Virus record (IMG/VR): IMGVR_UViG_3300013093_000022 | Location: 62,001 to 126,000 of that record | DNA: 64,000 bases | Reading direction: 5' to 3' (one strand) | DNA from: a virus | Shown: one piece after another, positions 25,894 to 32,047 of the stretch | How the letters are laid out: every line of letters starts with the position of its first letter | Numbering within the stretch: the stretch's first letter is position 1 | Notes under the pieces: generated by a model | What the model was told of the DNA's origin: nothing | Database searches by the model: none | The model's input: the letters and a program-made list of their open reading frames with translations, nothing else | Program-made: the position numbers and the translations under genes

Positions 25894-25939
25894 GACGACC
25901 TCCCCTCCGCGAAATCAGTTCACCAGAACAACGGTGAAC

Positions 25940-26440
25940 TCACTCCTCCCAGATGCAGTAGCACAGGACGGTCGTCGCCGCAGACGTCGAAGGGGTGGCC
26001 CGAATCCGAAGGCTGTACCCGGCGTTCGCCTCAACCTCTCTCCCGAGAGGGAACTGCTGCTTGAAGTAGGTGCTCAGGTCGTACGTCATCGCCAACAGCC
26101 GGGTCGCGGTGATCGTGCCCTCCGCGCTCGCGTTGAACCCGGTCGCCGCCGTGCCGGTCGTGGCCTGAGACGCCGGGCCGGTCGTGTCGTTGTAGTTCGA
26201 GATCGTCCCGGCGGTGACCGTGGCGAACACGGTGCCGGTCTCGATCAACTCCATCTGGACTGGGCTGGTCGGGGCGGCCGCGAACATGTACCCCCACTCA
26301 ACGACCCGGATCTTCTTCAGCGGGGCGATCTGGAGAATAGTTTTCACCGTCCCCGAAGAGGTCGAGGTAGCCGTCCCGGCCATAGGTGCCGTCAGGGCAG
26401 TCGTGGACGCATTCCACGAGATGAAGCAGGGTGCCGCCAT
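25940..26440 (-). CDS. Virion decoration/fibre protein, beta-rich
   Basis: This encodes 166 residues from ATG with CGAGGAGTGAG upstream. It begins MAAPCFISWNASTTALTAP and continues with alternating strands rich in Ala/Thr (SGTVKTILQIAPLKKIRVVE; SPVQMELIETGTVFATVTAG), ending TTVLCYCIWEE. The pattern is that of a compact jelly-roll-like virion protein. It separates the glycosyltransferase from the adhesin cassette. Function not recognised. Confidence 0.55.
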   Translation of the reverse strand: MAAPCFISWNASTTALTAPMAGTATSTSSGTVKTILQIAPLKKIRVVEWGYMFAAAPTSPVQMELIETGTVFATVTAGTISNYNDTTGPASQATTGTAATGFNASAEGTITATRLLAMTYDLSTYFKQQFPLGREVEANAGYSLRIRATPSTSAATTVLCYCIWEE

Positions 26441-26465
26441 TGTTACTCACTCCTCGTAATCGATG

Positions 26466-27185
26466 TCACGCTATCTCCAGGGGTACATCTTCCAGCCCGG
26501 CCTCCCGGGCCTGTTCCCACGTCTTCACGTCGGGGTCGATGGCCAAAGCGGCCTGCGAGTGGCCGTACCCGATCGGGACCTCGGTCAGGTGTCCGCACCC
26601 GATCCCCGAGTCGAGCCACACCTTGAACCCTTGCTGGCGTGCGGCGTGGCAGAACCACAGGTCGTGGCCGACCAGCGGCGGCTGGGCGTCCCACATCGGG
26701 ATCCTCGGGTCCCAACCCTCGAACACCCGGCGGTGGATCGACGTCAAACCCATCGCCACCCCGTCGACCGGGTACAGGGCTGGGTTGTCGACCATTACCC
26801 TGGTCACCTCGGCCGTCAGGGGCGAGAACATCGGCGGCTTGACCTGCATCCAGGCCATCACGTGGTGGGGGGCGTCGTGCTTGAAGTAGGTGGTCCCGAC
26901 GATGTCATAATCCGCACCGTCGGGGGCGTCTCCGTAGGTGGAGATCCGGTTAAGGGCGTCCAGCGGGGGAATCATGTCGTGCTCGTAGACGACCACCCGG
27001 TCCCAGTCGTCGCCGAAATGCTTGTACGTCAAATCGACCAGGGTCGCCATCGCCTGGGGCAGGTAGATGCCCTCGGTGGCGACGGTGCCGACCACGTGGT
27101 CCTTCTTCAACTGCAGCCACTGGAAGAACCAGTTCACCGACACCTGTCGGTACATGGGGAAGGCGACGACGAGCCGATCGGTCAC
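26466..27185 (-). CDS. Glycosyltransferase, GT-A fold (family 2-like)
   Basis: This encodes 239 residues; GTG start (VTDRLVVAFPMYRQVSVNWF) overlaps the upstream stop by GTGA. N-terminal nucleotide-binding strand-helix, then RVVVYEHDMIPPLDALNRI, where EHDM takes the place of the metal-binding DxD motif. The C-terminal acceptor region GHDLWFCHAARQQGFKVWLD then CGHLTEV contains the D and H residues typical of these enzymes. It probably transfers a sugar from a nucleotide donor to a virion protein or cell-wall glycan. Its place inside the fibre cluster suggests modification of adhesins. Confidence 0.75.
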   Translation of the reverse strand: MTDRLVVAFPMYRQVSVNWFFQWLQLKKDHVVGTVATEGIYLPQAMATLVDLTYKHFGDDWDRVVVYEHDMIPPLDALNRISTYGDAPDGADYDIVGTTYFKHDAPHHVMAWMQVKPPMFSPLTAEVTRVMVDNPALYPVDGVAMGLTSIHRRVFEGWDPRIPMWDAQPPLVGHDLWFCHAARQQGFKVWLDSGIGCGHLTEVPIGYGHSQAALAIDPDVKTWEQAREAGLEDVPLEIA

Positions 27186-27730
27186 GGGGCCACACCGAAG
27201 GAGAATGAGTTCACGCCGGTAGAGTAGCACTGCGACTGGCCCGAACCGTTAACGACAACAACCTCGCCACTGTCGCCCGGATTGCCGCCCGGCGAGTCGA
27301 TCGTGATCTCGGTGTCGGAGACAACTGTGTAATCGGGCGTTAAAGGCCCGCTATCGGTCCCCAGAACGATCAGAATCGTCCCGGTGAAGAACTGGCCGGT
27401 GACGGTGATCGTGTCGCCCCCAGAGGGGCTCAGGACGGTCGGGGAGATGCCGGTGATGACCGGGACCGCCGAGTACAGGTACTGGCCTTCCGGTGCCACA
27501 GGGGAAATCCCAGAGGGGCCGGTGACCGTGACGTCGACCTGTCCGACGGCATTCGCCGGGGCGACGGCGGAGATGTAGGTGTCCTCGACGACCTCCCAGC
27601 CCGTCGCCTGGACCGAGCCGAAAGTCACGGCGGTCGCGTCGGTGAACCCCGAGCCCTCGATGCCGACGGTGTTGCCGCCGACCGTGGGACCCGAACCCGG
27701 CCAGACGCCTGTCACGACAGGGCTGGTCAT
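27182..27730 (-). CDS. Protein with two IPT/TIG-like beta domains
   Basis: This encodes 182 residues from ATG (MTSPVVTGVWPGSGPTVGG). Two tandem repeats of about 85 residues each start with P-x-(V/I)-TG(V/I)-x-P and contain GGNTVGIEGSGFTDATAVTF and SGGDTITVTGQFFTGTILIV, the signature of IPT/TIG immunoglobulin-like folds. Such domains occur as surface-exposed decorations on phage capsids and fibres. It is coupled to the glycosyltransferase that follows, which might modify it. Confidence 0.72.
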   Translation of the reverse strand: MTSPVVTGVWPGSGPTVGGNTVGIEGSGFTDATAVTFGSVQATGWEVVEDTYISAVAPANAVGQVDVTVTGPSGISPVAPEGQYLYSAVPVITGISPTVLSPSGGDTITVTGQFFTGTILIVLGTDSGPLTPDYTVVSDTEITIDSPGGNPGDSGEVVVVNGSGQSQCYSTGVNSFSFGVAP

Positions 27731-27734
27731 GCTC

Positions 27735-28082
27735 TTAGGTCTGGGTGAAGGTCGGGGTGACGACGATCTGGCCCTGTGCGCCCATGACGACCGAGGTGAT
27801 GCTCGCATTGTCGGTCATGTTATTACCCGACGACGACGACGCGATCAGCATGTAGGTGTAGGTGGCTGCCGGAACGTTGATCGTGACTGCGGTACCCGAC
27901 TGGACACCGGCGCTACCGGCCGACCAAGTGGTCTGGACCCGGGCGTAGGCCGGGGAACCGCCCGAGGCCTCACCGGTCGGAGTCGACGAGGTGCCGGGGC
28001 TCGCGGTCGCCAAACCGATCCAGTTGCCGTAACCGGCGTACGCGGCTGCCAGCGAGGTCAACGTCGCGGTGCAGGTAACCAT
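27735..28082 (-). CDS. Minor tail/fibre protein, short adhesin-like
   Basis: This encodes 115 residues from ATG (MVTCTATLTSLAAAYAGY) with TTTTAGGAGC seven bases upstream, the reason for choosing this start. The segment GNWIGLATASPGTSSTPTGE then SPAYARVQTTWSAG resembles small fibre proteins of actinobacteriophages that begin WLxLHTADPG and contain YAR. The C-terminal strand pair (YTYMLIASSSSGNNM) fits a jelly-roll. Likely a virion surface protein. Confidence 0.6.
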   Translation of the reverse strand: MVTCTATLTSLAAAYAGYGNWIGLATASPGTSSTPTGEASGGSPAYARVQTTWSAGSAGVQSGTAVTINVPAATYTYMLIASSSSGNNMTDNASITSVVMGAQGQIVVTPTFTQT

Positions 28083-28093
28083 TGATGCTCCTA

Positions 28094-28123
28094 AAAGGGT
28101 GAGATTGAGGTTCCTCACCCTTT
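28094..28123 (-). terminator. Rho-independent terminator/attenuator
   Basis: On the minus strand AAAGGGTGAG pairs perfectly with CTCACCCTTT (10 bp, 10-base loop) and is followed by TTTT-type sequence that merges into the AGGAG of the next gene. It lies between two fibre genes and can act in either direction because of the A run on the other side. Confidence 0.7.
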
Positions 28124-28153
28124 ACTGCCGGGGTCGGGAGAGGCTTTACAGGA

Positions 28154-28492
28154 TTATGACTGGATGGCCGCCGACAGGGCAAACCAGGCCTGTGCCGACG
28201 ACGAGTAGCGGAAACCGAAGAAGCCGGTCTTGCCGGGGCCGACCGTGTAGAAGCTCACCATCCCGGCGGTCAACAGCACCCCCGCCGGGAAGGTCACCGA
28301 GACGGCGACGGTCGGGGCCACCACCTCGACCAGGAACATGGCCTGGTCGGCCGGGCCCGACGGCAGTGCGACCGTGTACGGACCGTAGGTGGTGACCCGG
28401 GCGCTGGTCGACGGGTAGTTTGTCTGCAGGTACTGCAGGTCGACGTAGTCGTTCGGCCTCGACGGCGGCTCGCCGAAGTTCTGTAGCGACAT
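28154..28492 (-). CDS. Small virion protein at the head of the fibre cluster
   Basis: This encodes 112 residues from ATG with AGGAGGGGG eight bases upstream. It starts MSLQNFGEPPSRPNDYVDLQ and is beta-rich (ATVAVSVTFPAGVLLTAGMV; is similar in pattern to the ADQALIVV segment of the 15660-17012 fibre: ADQAMFLVEVV). This shared strand suggests a common shaft module. It is insulated by hairpins on both sides. Confidence 0.55.
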   Translation of the reverse strand: MSLQNFGEPPSRPNDYVDLQYLQTNYPSTSARVTTYGPYTVALPSGPADQAMFLVEVVAPTVAVSVTFPAGVLLTAGMVSFYTVGPGKTGFFGFRYSSSAQAWFALSAAIQS

Positions 28493-28499
28493 GAAGAAA

Positions 28500-28533
28500 C
28501 CCCCTCCTACCCTTGGTGTGGGGCGGGAGGGGG
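28500..28533 (-). terminator. Hairpin overlapping a ribosome-binding site
   Basis: CCCCCTCC pairs with GGAGGGGG (8 bp) on the minus strand, and the 3-prime arm is the Shine-Dalgarno of the next gene, followed by TTTC. It may terminate upstream transcription or control the start of the fibre cluster. Confidence 0.5.
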
Positions 28534-28550
28534 CTCCTACAGGTGGGAAC

Positions 28551-29114
28551 TCAGTAGCCGATCTTGGCCAGGCAGACCGGGCCGATGCCCCGCTCCTTGG
28601 ACGCCAGGACGTCCAATTTGCGGCCGCAGATGAAGCACTGGTCGAACTGGATCGACAGGGCCTCGATCTCGGCGACCGACAGCTTGGTGCCGTTGGTGGC
28701 CAGCCTGTACTGCATGCCCGGGGCCTTGACCCAGTCGACCCGGTGGGCGTCGGCGTGGTTGGCCGGGACGACCCTGTGGCCGGCCGTGGTGAACTGACCG
28801 CGCTTGGCGTAGCGGATCACCTTGCCCTCGGCCTTGAACTGGCGGACGGCGAAGATGTCGCCGCCCATCGAGTAGACGCCCAGCTCGGCCGGGACGTCGG
28901 AGCGGGGGGCGGCCGACTGGACGACCTTCTTGGGGGCCGCCTTGAGGGTGACGATCCACTCGATGCCGCCGCTGTTCGTCATGCCCTTCTTGGCCTCGGC
29001 GAACAGCTCGTCGCGCTGCTCGGCGGTGACCTCGCGCTCGGTGAGGAGGGCGCGGATGAGGTTCTTGCGGCCCTCGGAGATGGGCTCTCGGGCCCAGACT
29101 GCGTTGTTGGTCAT
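28551..29114 (-). CDS. DUF6011-like zinc protein
   Basis: This encodes 187 residues from ATG (MTNNAVWAREPISEGRKN). The N-terminal 50 residues are helical and basic, the middle is beta-rich (GGDIFAVRQFKAEGKVIRYA). The C-terminus CFICGRKLDVLASKERGIGP then VCLAKIGY has the C-x2-C-GRxL-x-S-x3-GIGP-x-C pattern of DUF6011, a small zinc module found on phage proteins that also carry a beta domain. The function of the family is unknown. A GGGAATAAA motif lies 28 bases before the start. Confidence 0.75.
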   Translation of the reverse strand: MTNNAVWAREPISEGRKNLIRALLTEREVTAEQRDELFAEAKKGMTNSGGIEWIVTLKAAPKKVVQSAAPRSDVPAELGVYSMGGDIFAVRQFKAEGKVIRYAKRGQFTTAGHRVVPANHADAHRVDWVKAPGMQYRLATNGTKLSVAEIEALSIQFDQCFICGRKLDVLASKERGIGPVCLAKIGY

Positions 29115-29140
29115 AACCGTTCCAACATAGGGGCCGGCGG

Positions 29141-29151
29141 CTTTATTCCCG
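29141..29151 (-). promoter_or_regulatory. Copy of recurrent motif CGGGAATAAAG
   Basis: Lies in the loop of a GCCGG..CCGGC stem between the 29168 and 28551 genes. See the finding on this motif; promoter, operator or terminator roles are open. Confidence 0.4.
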
Positions 29152-29167
29152 ATCCGGCAGAGACTTT

Positions 29168-29365
29168 CTACCAGACCGGAGAGTCGACCGGCTCGTTCTC
29201 GACCGCGATCAGCATCGGCAGGAAGGGCAGGTCCGGCAGGGCCAGGATCCAGTCCTCGAGGCCGCAGTCGCACCCGACCCGGACGCGGATCTGGTGGACC
29301 CGGGGGTGGGGCAGCGAGTCGTCCATCAGGGTCGCCAAGATCATTCGTTCAGGTTTGCTGCACAT
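29168..29365 (-). CDS. Small hypothetical protein (65 aa)
   Basis: An ATG start follows GAGAAGAGGAGCC. The product MCSKPERMILATLMDDSLPH has a Cys pair (GCDCG) in the middle and a hydrophobic end (ILALPDLPFLPMLIAVENEP). No family recognised. It is the first gene after a candidate promoter at 29433-29462. Confidence 0.55.
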   Translation of the reverse strand: MCSKPERMILATLMDDSLPHPRVHQIRVRVGCDCGLEDWILALPDLPFLPMLIAVENEPVDSPVW

Positions 29366-29432
29366 GTGACGGCTCCTCTTCTCAGACGGGTCACAGATCC
29401 TATTCCACTCTGAACTGATTCACTTGCTACTG

Positions 29433-29462
29433 ATTGTACGGCGAAACGGGCGACCTTTTCAG
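29433..29462 (-). promoter_or_regulatory. Candidate SigA-type promoter
   Basis: Minus strand CTGAAA (-35-like), an 18-base spacer and TACAAT (-10) precede the 29168-29365 gene. The surrounding 90 bases are the most AT-rich part of this strip. The -35 overlaps the stop of the upstream gene. Confidence 0.4.
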
Positions 29463-29680
29463 GGTGCCACCTCCTGCAGGTGCCTCTTCATCTCATCGGG
29501 GTGGGACCGGAAGCCGGTCCAGTCGATGCTCCTGAGCGGCTCGAGGTCGAGGGAGAACACGGTCGCGAAGATCCTCATCCCGGGCAGGACGACGAACGAG
29601 TAGTGGCGGACCCCGTCGCTGGCCCAGTAGACCCACGCCCCCCGCGACTGGCGGTGGGTGAAGTGGAGGGCCCCGCCCAT
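29459..29680 (-). CDS. Small hypothetical protein (73 aa)
   Basis: ATG (MGGALHFTHRQSRGAWVYWA) overlaps the upstream stop as TGATG; an upstream TTG would overlap more. Beta-rich with a KRHLQEVAP end. No recognised domain. Part of a run of overlapping small accessory genes. Confidence 0.55.
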   Translation of the reverse strand: MGGALHFTHRQSRGAWVYWASDGVRHYSFVVLPGMRIFATVFSLDLEPLRSIDWTGFRSHPDEMKRHLQEVAP

Positions 29681-29997
29681 CACCACCCCCGGAGCCAACT
29701 CTCGGCCTCGCCGGGGTTCCGGCGGGCCGCCGTGACCGCCTTGCGGGCGGCCGCTGCCATCTCCCGGGCCGCCTTACCCGCACCGGTGCGTCCGTCCATG
29801 ACCTCGCGGCCGAAGATCTGCCAGCCGTCGATGGTCGTCGGGACCGGCCTGACCTTGCCGCCCCACCGGGCTGCGTCGACGACCGAGTCGATCAGCAGGG
29901 CGAACACGGCCCGGGGCTCGGTGTCGCACGCCCCGAACTCGGCGTGACGCTCCTGGACCTCTTGGAAGGCCTTGGCGGTTTCCTTGAATGTGGTCAT
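29680..29997 (-). CDS. Small alpha-helical hypothetical protein (105 aa)
   Basis: ATG in an ATGA overlap. Two helical regions (TTFKETAKAFQEVQERHAEF and GKAAREMAAAARKAVTAARR) flank VPTTIDGWQIFGREVMDGR. The basic Ala-rich C-terminal helix might bind nucleic acid, but no family is recognised. Confidence 0.55.
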   Translation of the reverse strand: MTTFKETAKAFQEVQERHAEFGACDTEPRAVFALLIDSVVDAARWGGKVRPVPTTIDGWQIFGREVMDGRTGAGKAAREMAAAARKAVTAARRNPGEAESWLRGW

Positions 29998-30335
29998 GCT
30001 TCCTCCTCGTGTTGTGTGGACAGGACGGTCTCGGTCTGGCGCTCCAGGTGGTCGCGGATCGCCCGCAGCATCACCTTGTAGGCGTCGTGGCGGTCGAAGC
30101 CCCAGCCGGTGAGGCCCAGCGGGGTGTAGGTGCAGCCCGGGCCGTCCACGCCGTCGACGAAGGCGTAGTCGCCGTCCCCGATCCAGGGCATCTTGACCTC
30201 TGTCGGGAAGGGTCGGCGGGCCAGGGTCGACCCGGCGTGCTTGGCGTGGACCTCCCGCGCCTTGCCCTCGACGACGGTCTGGACCGAAGCGCCGTTCGGG
30301 AGCCGGACGATGTAGAGGGTGTCGGGAGTGGTCAC
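29994..30335 (-). CDS. Small hypothetical protein (113 aa)
   Basis: GTG in a GTGA overlap. Begins MTTPDTLYIVRLPNGASVQT, contains a compact GDGDYAFVDGVDGPGCTYTP segment and ends in a Glu-rich helix. No recognised domain; accessory gene in a coupled run. Confidence 0.55.
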   Translation of the reverse strand: MTTPDTLYIVRLPNGASVQTVVEGKAREVHAKHAGSTLARRPFPTEVKMPWIGDGDYAFVDGVDGPGCTYTPLGLTGWGFDRHDAYKVMLRAIRDHLERQTETVLSTQHEEEA

Positions 30336-30508
30336 GACTGCGCCTCCTTCTGGTGTAGTGCCAGCCGATCCTCGGCGTGCTCGCGGGTCTTGCCTTGGGA
30401 GACGTAGCCACAGCTACAGTGAGCCCGGTAGGGGGTCGGGTTGCGGTGGTTGCGGCCAGACTCAATGATCTTGCGAGTTTTTTCGTGGGTGTGGTTGATC
30501 ATGCTCAT
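30332..30508 (-). CDS. Small His/Cys protein (58 aa)
   Basis: ATG (MSMINHTHEKTRKIIESG); a second ATG two codons later is possible. RAHCSCGYVSQGKTREHAED offers a possible zinc site (H-x-C-x-C with later His). A GGGGAATAAAC motif with a CCCC-AATC-GGGG hairpin lies 20-40 bases upstream, so this gene may head its own transcript. Confidence 0.55.
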   Translation of the reverse strand: MSMINHTHEKTRKIIESGRNHRNPTPYRAHCSCGYVSQGKTREHAEDRLALHQKEAQS

Positions 30509-30528
30509 TTCAACCGCAGTTGATCCCT

Positions 30529-30547
30529 GTTTATTCCCCGATTGGGG
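30529..30547 (-). promoter_or_regulatory. Recurrent GGGGAATAAAC motif with small hairpin
   Basis: CCCC AATC GGGG followed by AATAAAC, directly after the stop of the 39-residue membrane protein. Identical 11-base word to the copy at 32013. Confidence 0.45.
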
Positions 30548-30551
30548 AGAA

Positions 30552-30671
30552 TTATTTGCGCCCCTTGCCGAAGCGGTCGAGGCAACGCTCGGCAAGATGC
30601 AACAGCGAGACGGCACTGAAGGCGGCGGCCACCGCACCCACCGCCGAACCGGCGACGACCATGAGGGTCAT
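30552..30671 (-). CDS. Miniature membrane protein B (39 aa)
   Basis: ATG overlaps the stop of the preceding 26-residue frame (TGATG type). Product MTLMVVAGSAVGAVAAAFSA then VSLLHLAERCLDRFGKGRK has one membrane helix and a basic amphipathic tail. It could be a small holin-like or membrane-signalling peptide. Too short for family assignment; the paired arrangement with another miniature membrane protein supports that both are real. Confidence 0.55.
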   Translation of the reverse strand: MTLMVVAGSAVGAVAAAFSAVSLLHLAERCLDRFGKGRK

Positions 30672-30748
30672 CTCCTGTCCAGGGCGGCGAAGGCGAGCGA
30701 CACCACCGAGAACACGGCGATGAACGAGAACAGGACCAGGTCGGTCAT
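30668..30748 (-). CDS. Miniature membrane protein A (26 aa)
   Basis: ATG with GAGAGGA seven bases upstream. Product MTDLVLFSFIAVFSVVSLAF plus AALDRR is one hydrophobic helix with a charged end. It overlaps miniature protein B by one base. Size and topology resemble single-helix accessory peptides of phage lysis or toxin systems, but nothing specific is recognised. Confidence 0.5.
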   Translation of the reverse strand: MTDLVLFSFIAVFSVVSLAFAALDRR

Positions 30749-30760
30749 GGTGGAATCCTC

Positions 30761-31114
30761 TCAGACGGCGATCTTGGTGGCGATCATCTGGTCGCCGCAC
30801 CCGGGGCACGGCTCGCCGTAGGTGTAGCTGGTGTCGAGGTCCTTGACCGACGCCCCGACCTCGGACAGGTCGTTGGGACCGGCGTCGTCCTTCCACTGGG
30901 GGTTGTAGAAGCAGCCGTGCTCCCAGACCGCCTTGATGTGCTTGCAGGTCCGGTCGGCGGGCTCGCCCTTGAAGTAGGCGTAGGCCGGGCAGTCGCAGTG
31001 GGCGAAGCCGGTCCCGGCCAGGGAGACCGTGTACACGCTGCCACCCGACCCCTGGACCGAGAAGGTGGAGTAGTACTGGGGGCAGAACCCCACGGTGACG
31101 ATGTCGGCGCTCAT
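30761..31114 (-). CDS. SWIM-type zinc-finger protein
   Basis: This encodes 117 residues from ATG (MSADIVTVGFCPQYYSTF) with GAGAGGAAAGCG upstream. GFAHCDCPAYAYFKG then RTCKHIKAVW fits the CxCx(n)CxH SWIM finger, a DNA/protein-binding module of transposases and recombination factors. A C-terminal CPGCG pair adds a second half-site. As a stand-alone small protein it might regulate nucleic acid processing; the function is inferred only from the module. Confidence 0.72.
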   Translation of the reverse strand: MSADIVTVGFCPQYYSTFSVQGSGGSVYTVSLAGTGFAHCDCPAYAYFKGEPADRTCKHIKAVWEHGCFYNPQWKDDAGPNDLSEVGASVKDLDTSYTYGEPCPGCGDQMIATKIAV

Positions 31115-31338
31115 GCTCGCTTTCCTCTCAGGTAGTCGGCGACGAACCGTTCGGCGGACTGCTTGGCCGACTCCTTGGAGGCGAAGCCCTCGCCGTGGCC
31201 GACCACGTGGGCGTCGTGGACCGACCAGCGCCACGACACGAGATCGTAGACGGCGGCCGTGACCCGGCCGATCTTGAGCTGCTCGTCCTCGTCTCCCTCC
31301 GAGTACGGCTCCCACTCGCCGGTCAGTGTCAGATCCAT
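31111..31338 (-). CDS. Small hypothetical protein (75 aa)
   Basis: ATG start (MDLTLTGEWEPYSEGDEDEQ) and ATGA coupling to the SWIM gene. A beta part (GRVTAAVYDLVSWRWSVHDA) is followed by a basic helix (SKESAKQSAERFVADYLRGK), a layout like double-stranded-RNA or small DNA-binding domains, but I cannot name it. Confidence 0.55.
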   Translation of the reverse strand: MDLTLTGEWEPYSEGDEDEQLKIGRVTAAVYDLVSWRWSVHDAHVVGHGEGFASKESAKQSAERFVADYLRGKRA

Positions 31339-31496
31339 CGCCGTCCCTCCCTGGTGGGCAGGTCCCGCTTGACGATGTGGGCGCTCTTGTCGCCCCGCCG
31401 GTAGCGGCGCTCGTAGCGCAGGTTCAGGGCCGGTGTGGGCGTGGGGAACGTGGCCAGCAGGACGCCGGCCCCGCTGTACACCTCGTAGGCGGTCAT
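31329..31496 (-). CDS. Small basic hypothetical protein (55 aa)
   Basis: ATG in an ATGA overlap with the upstream zinc peptide. MTAYEVYSGAGVLLATFPTP then a strongly basic stretch LRYERRYRRGDKSAHIVKRD. Likely nucleic-acid binding by composition only. Confidence 0.5.
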   Translation of the reverse strand: MTAYEVYSGAGVLLATFPTPTPALNLRYERRYRRGDKSAHIVKRDLPTREGRRWI

Positions 31497-31615
31497 TTGG
31501 CGGTCCTGAGAGCGACGTGGCCGCACGAAAGGGTCATGCGGAGCCGGTCCATGCCGCCGAAGGCGTACGGCTCGGTGACGCGGGCCTGACGGCCGCACTG
31601 TGGGCATGTGGTCAT
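31493..31615 (-). CDS. Small zinc peptide (40 aa)
   Basis: ATG with a strong AGGAGAGGAAGC site. The product MTTCPQCGRQARVTEPYAFG continues to a CGHVALRTAK end: C-x2-C at the start and C-x-H near the end, enough for one treble-clef-like zinc site. First gene after the candidate structured RNA and first of a coupled run. Confidence 0.6.
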   Translation of the reverse strand: MTTCPQCGRQARVTEPYAFGGMDRLRMTLSCGHVALRTAK

Positions 31616-31639
31616 GCTTCCCTCTCCTGTTGATCCTAT

Positions 31640-32003
31640 CGTCGTGTGTGGTGCCCGAAAACTTAAGGGAGCACCCAGCCAGCCTTCCGGTTCCCCTACC
31701 CTCCCCGGATTGTGGCCACGCCCCGGCTGCTCTTGAGTACTACGTCCAACTGTTCTCCTGCTTCACTCGCGGCGGATTTCGCCCTCCGTGCCGCCTTTCG
31801 GCGACTCCCCCACCTAAGGGGCTCGTCCTTCGTTCAGGGATCGCTCTTCAGGGGCTGCACCACTTAAGGTGTCTGTCCTGAGCCGCTTGCGGCAAAGAGT
31901 CGTGGTCGTTAGCCGTCAGGGACGCTTCTGGGGTACTTGCACGGTACCTCGCAGGTCTGGATGCTCTCTTCAGTTGTCGGTCTTACACACGGTCCAACAG
32001 AAC
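31640..32003 (-). ncRNA. Candidate structured non-coding RNA (unknown class)
   Basis: About 360 bases without a credible reading frame, downstream of a perfect 10-bp hairpin. The minus strand contains at least seven local hairpins: GGTAC/GTACC (31932-31948), GCCG-CAAG-CGGC (31882-31893), CACC-TTAAGT-GGTG (31858-31871), CCCC-TTAGGT-GGGG (31808-31821), GTCGCC-GAAA-GGCGGC with a GNRA loop (31790-31805), GGCG-AAATC-CGCC (31771-31783) and GGTGC/GCACC (31650-31675). CTGAAGAG occurs twice. Large structured RNAs of phages (GOLLD, ROOL) are a precedent, but I cannot match this to any class. Confidence 0.5.
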
Positions 32004-32030
32004 GGGGCCCGGGTTTATTCCCCGGGCCCC
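32004..32030 (-). terminator. Perfect GC hairpin with GAATAAA loop
   Basis: GGGGCCCGGG pairs with CCCGGGCCCC (10 bp) around the loop GAATAAA, starting 17 bases after the stop of the 32048 gene. No T run follows, so termination by this hairpin alone is uncertain; it may also bound or protect the candidate RNA. Contains the recurrent GGGGAATAAAC word. Confidence 0.6.
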
Positions 32031-32047
32031 GAACTTTCTTCCCGCCG

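Noticed and set aside
31640-32003. Group I intron or tmRNA as an explanation of the non-coding strip
   Set aside because: I could not find P/Q/R/S core elements, a split gene around it, or a tRNA-Ala-like end with tag frame. Only a covariance search can settle it.
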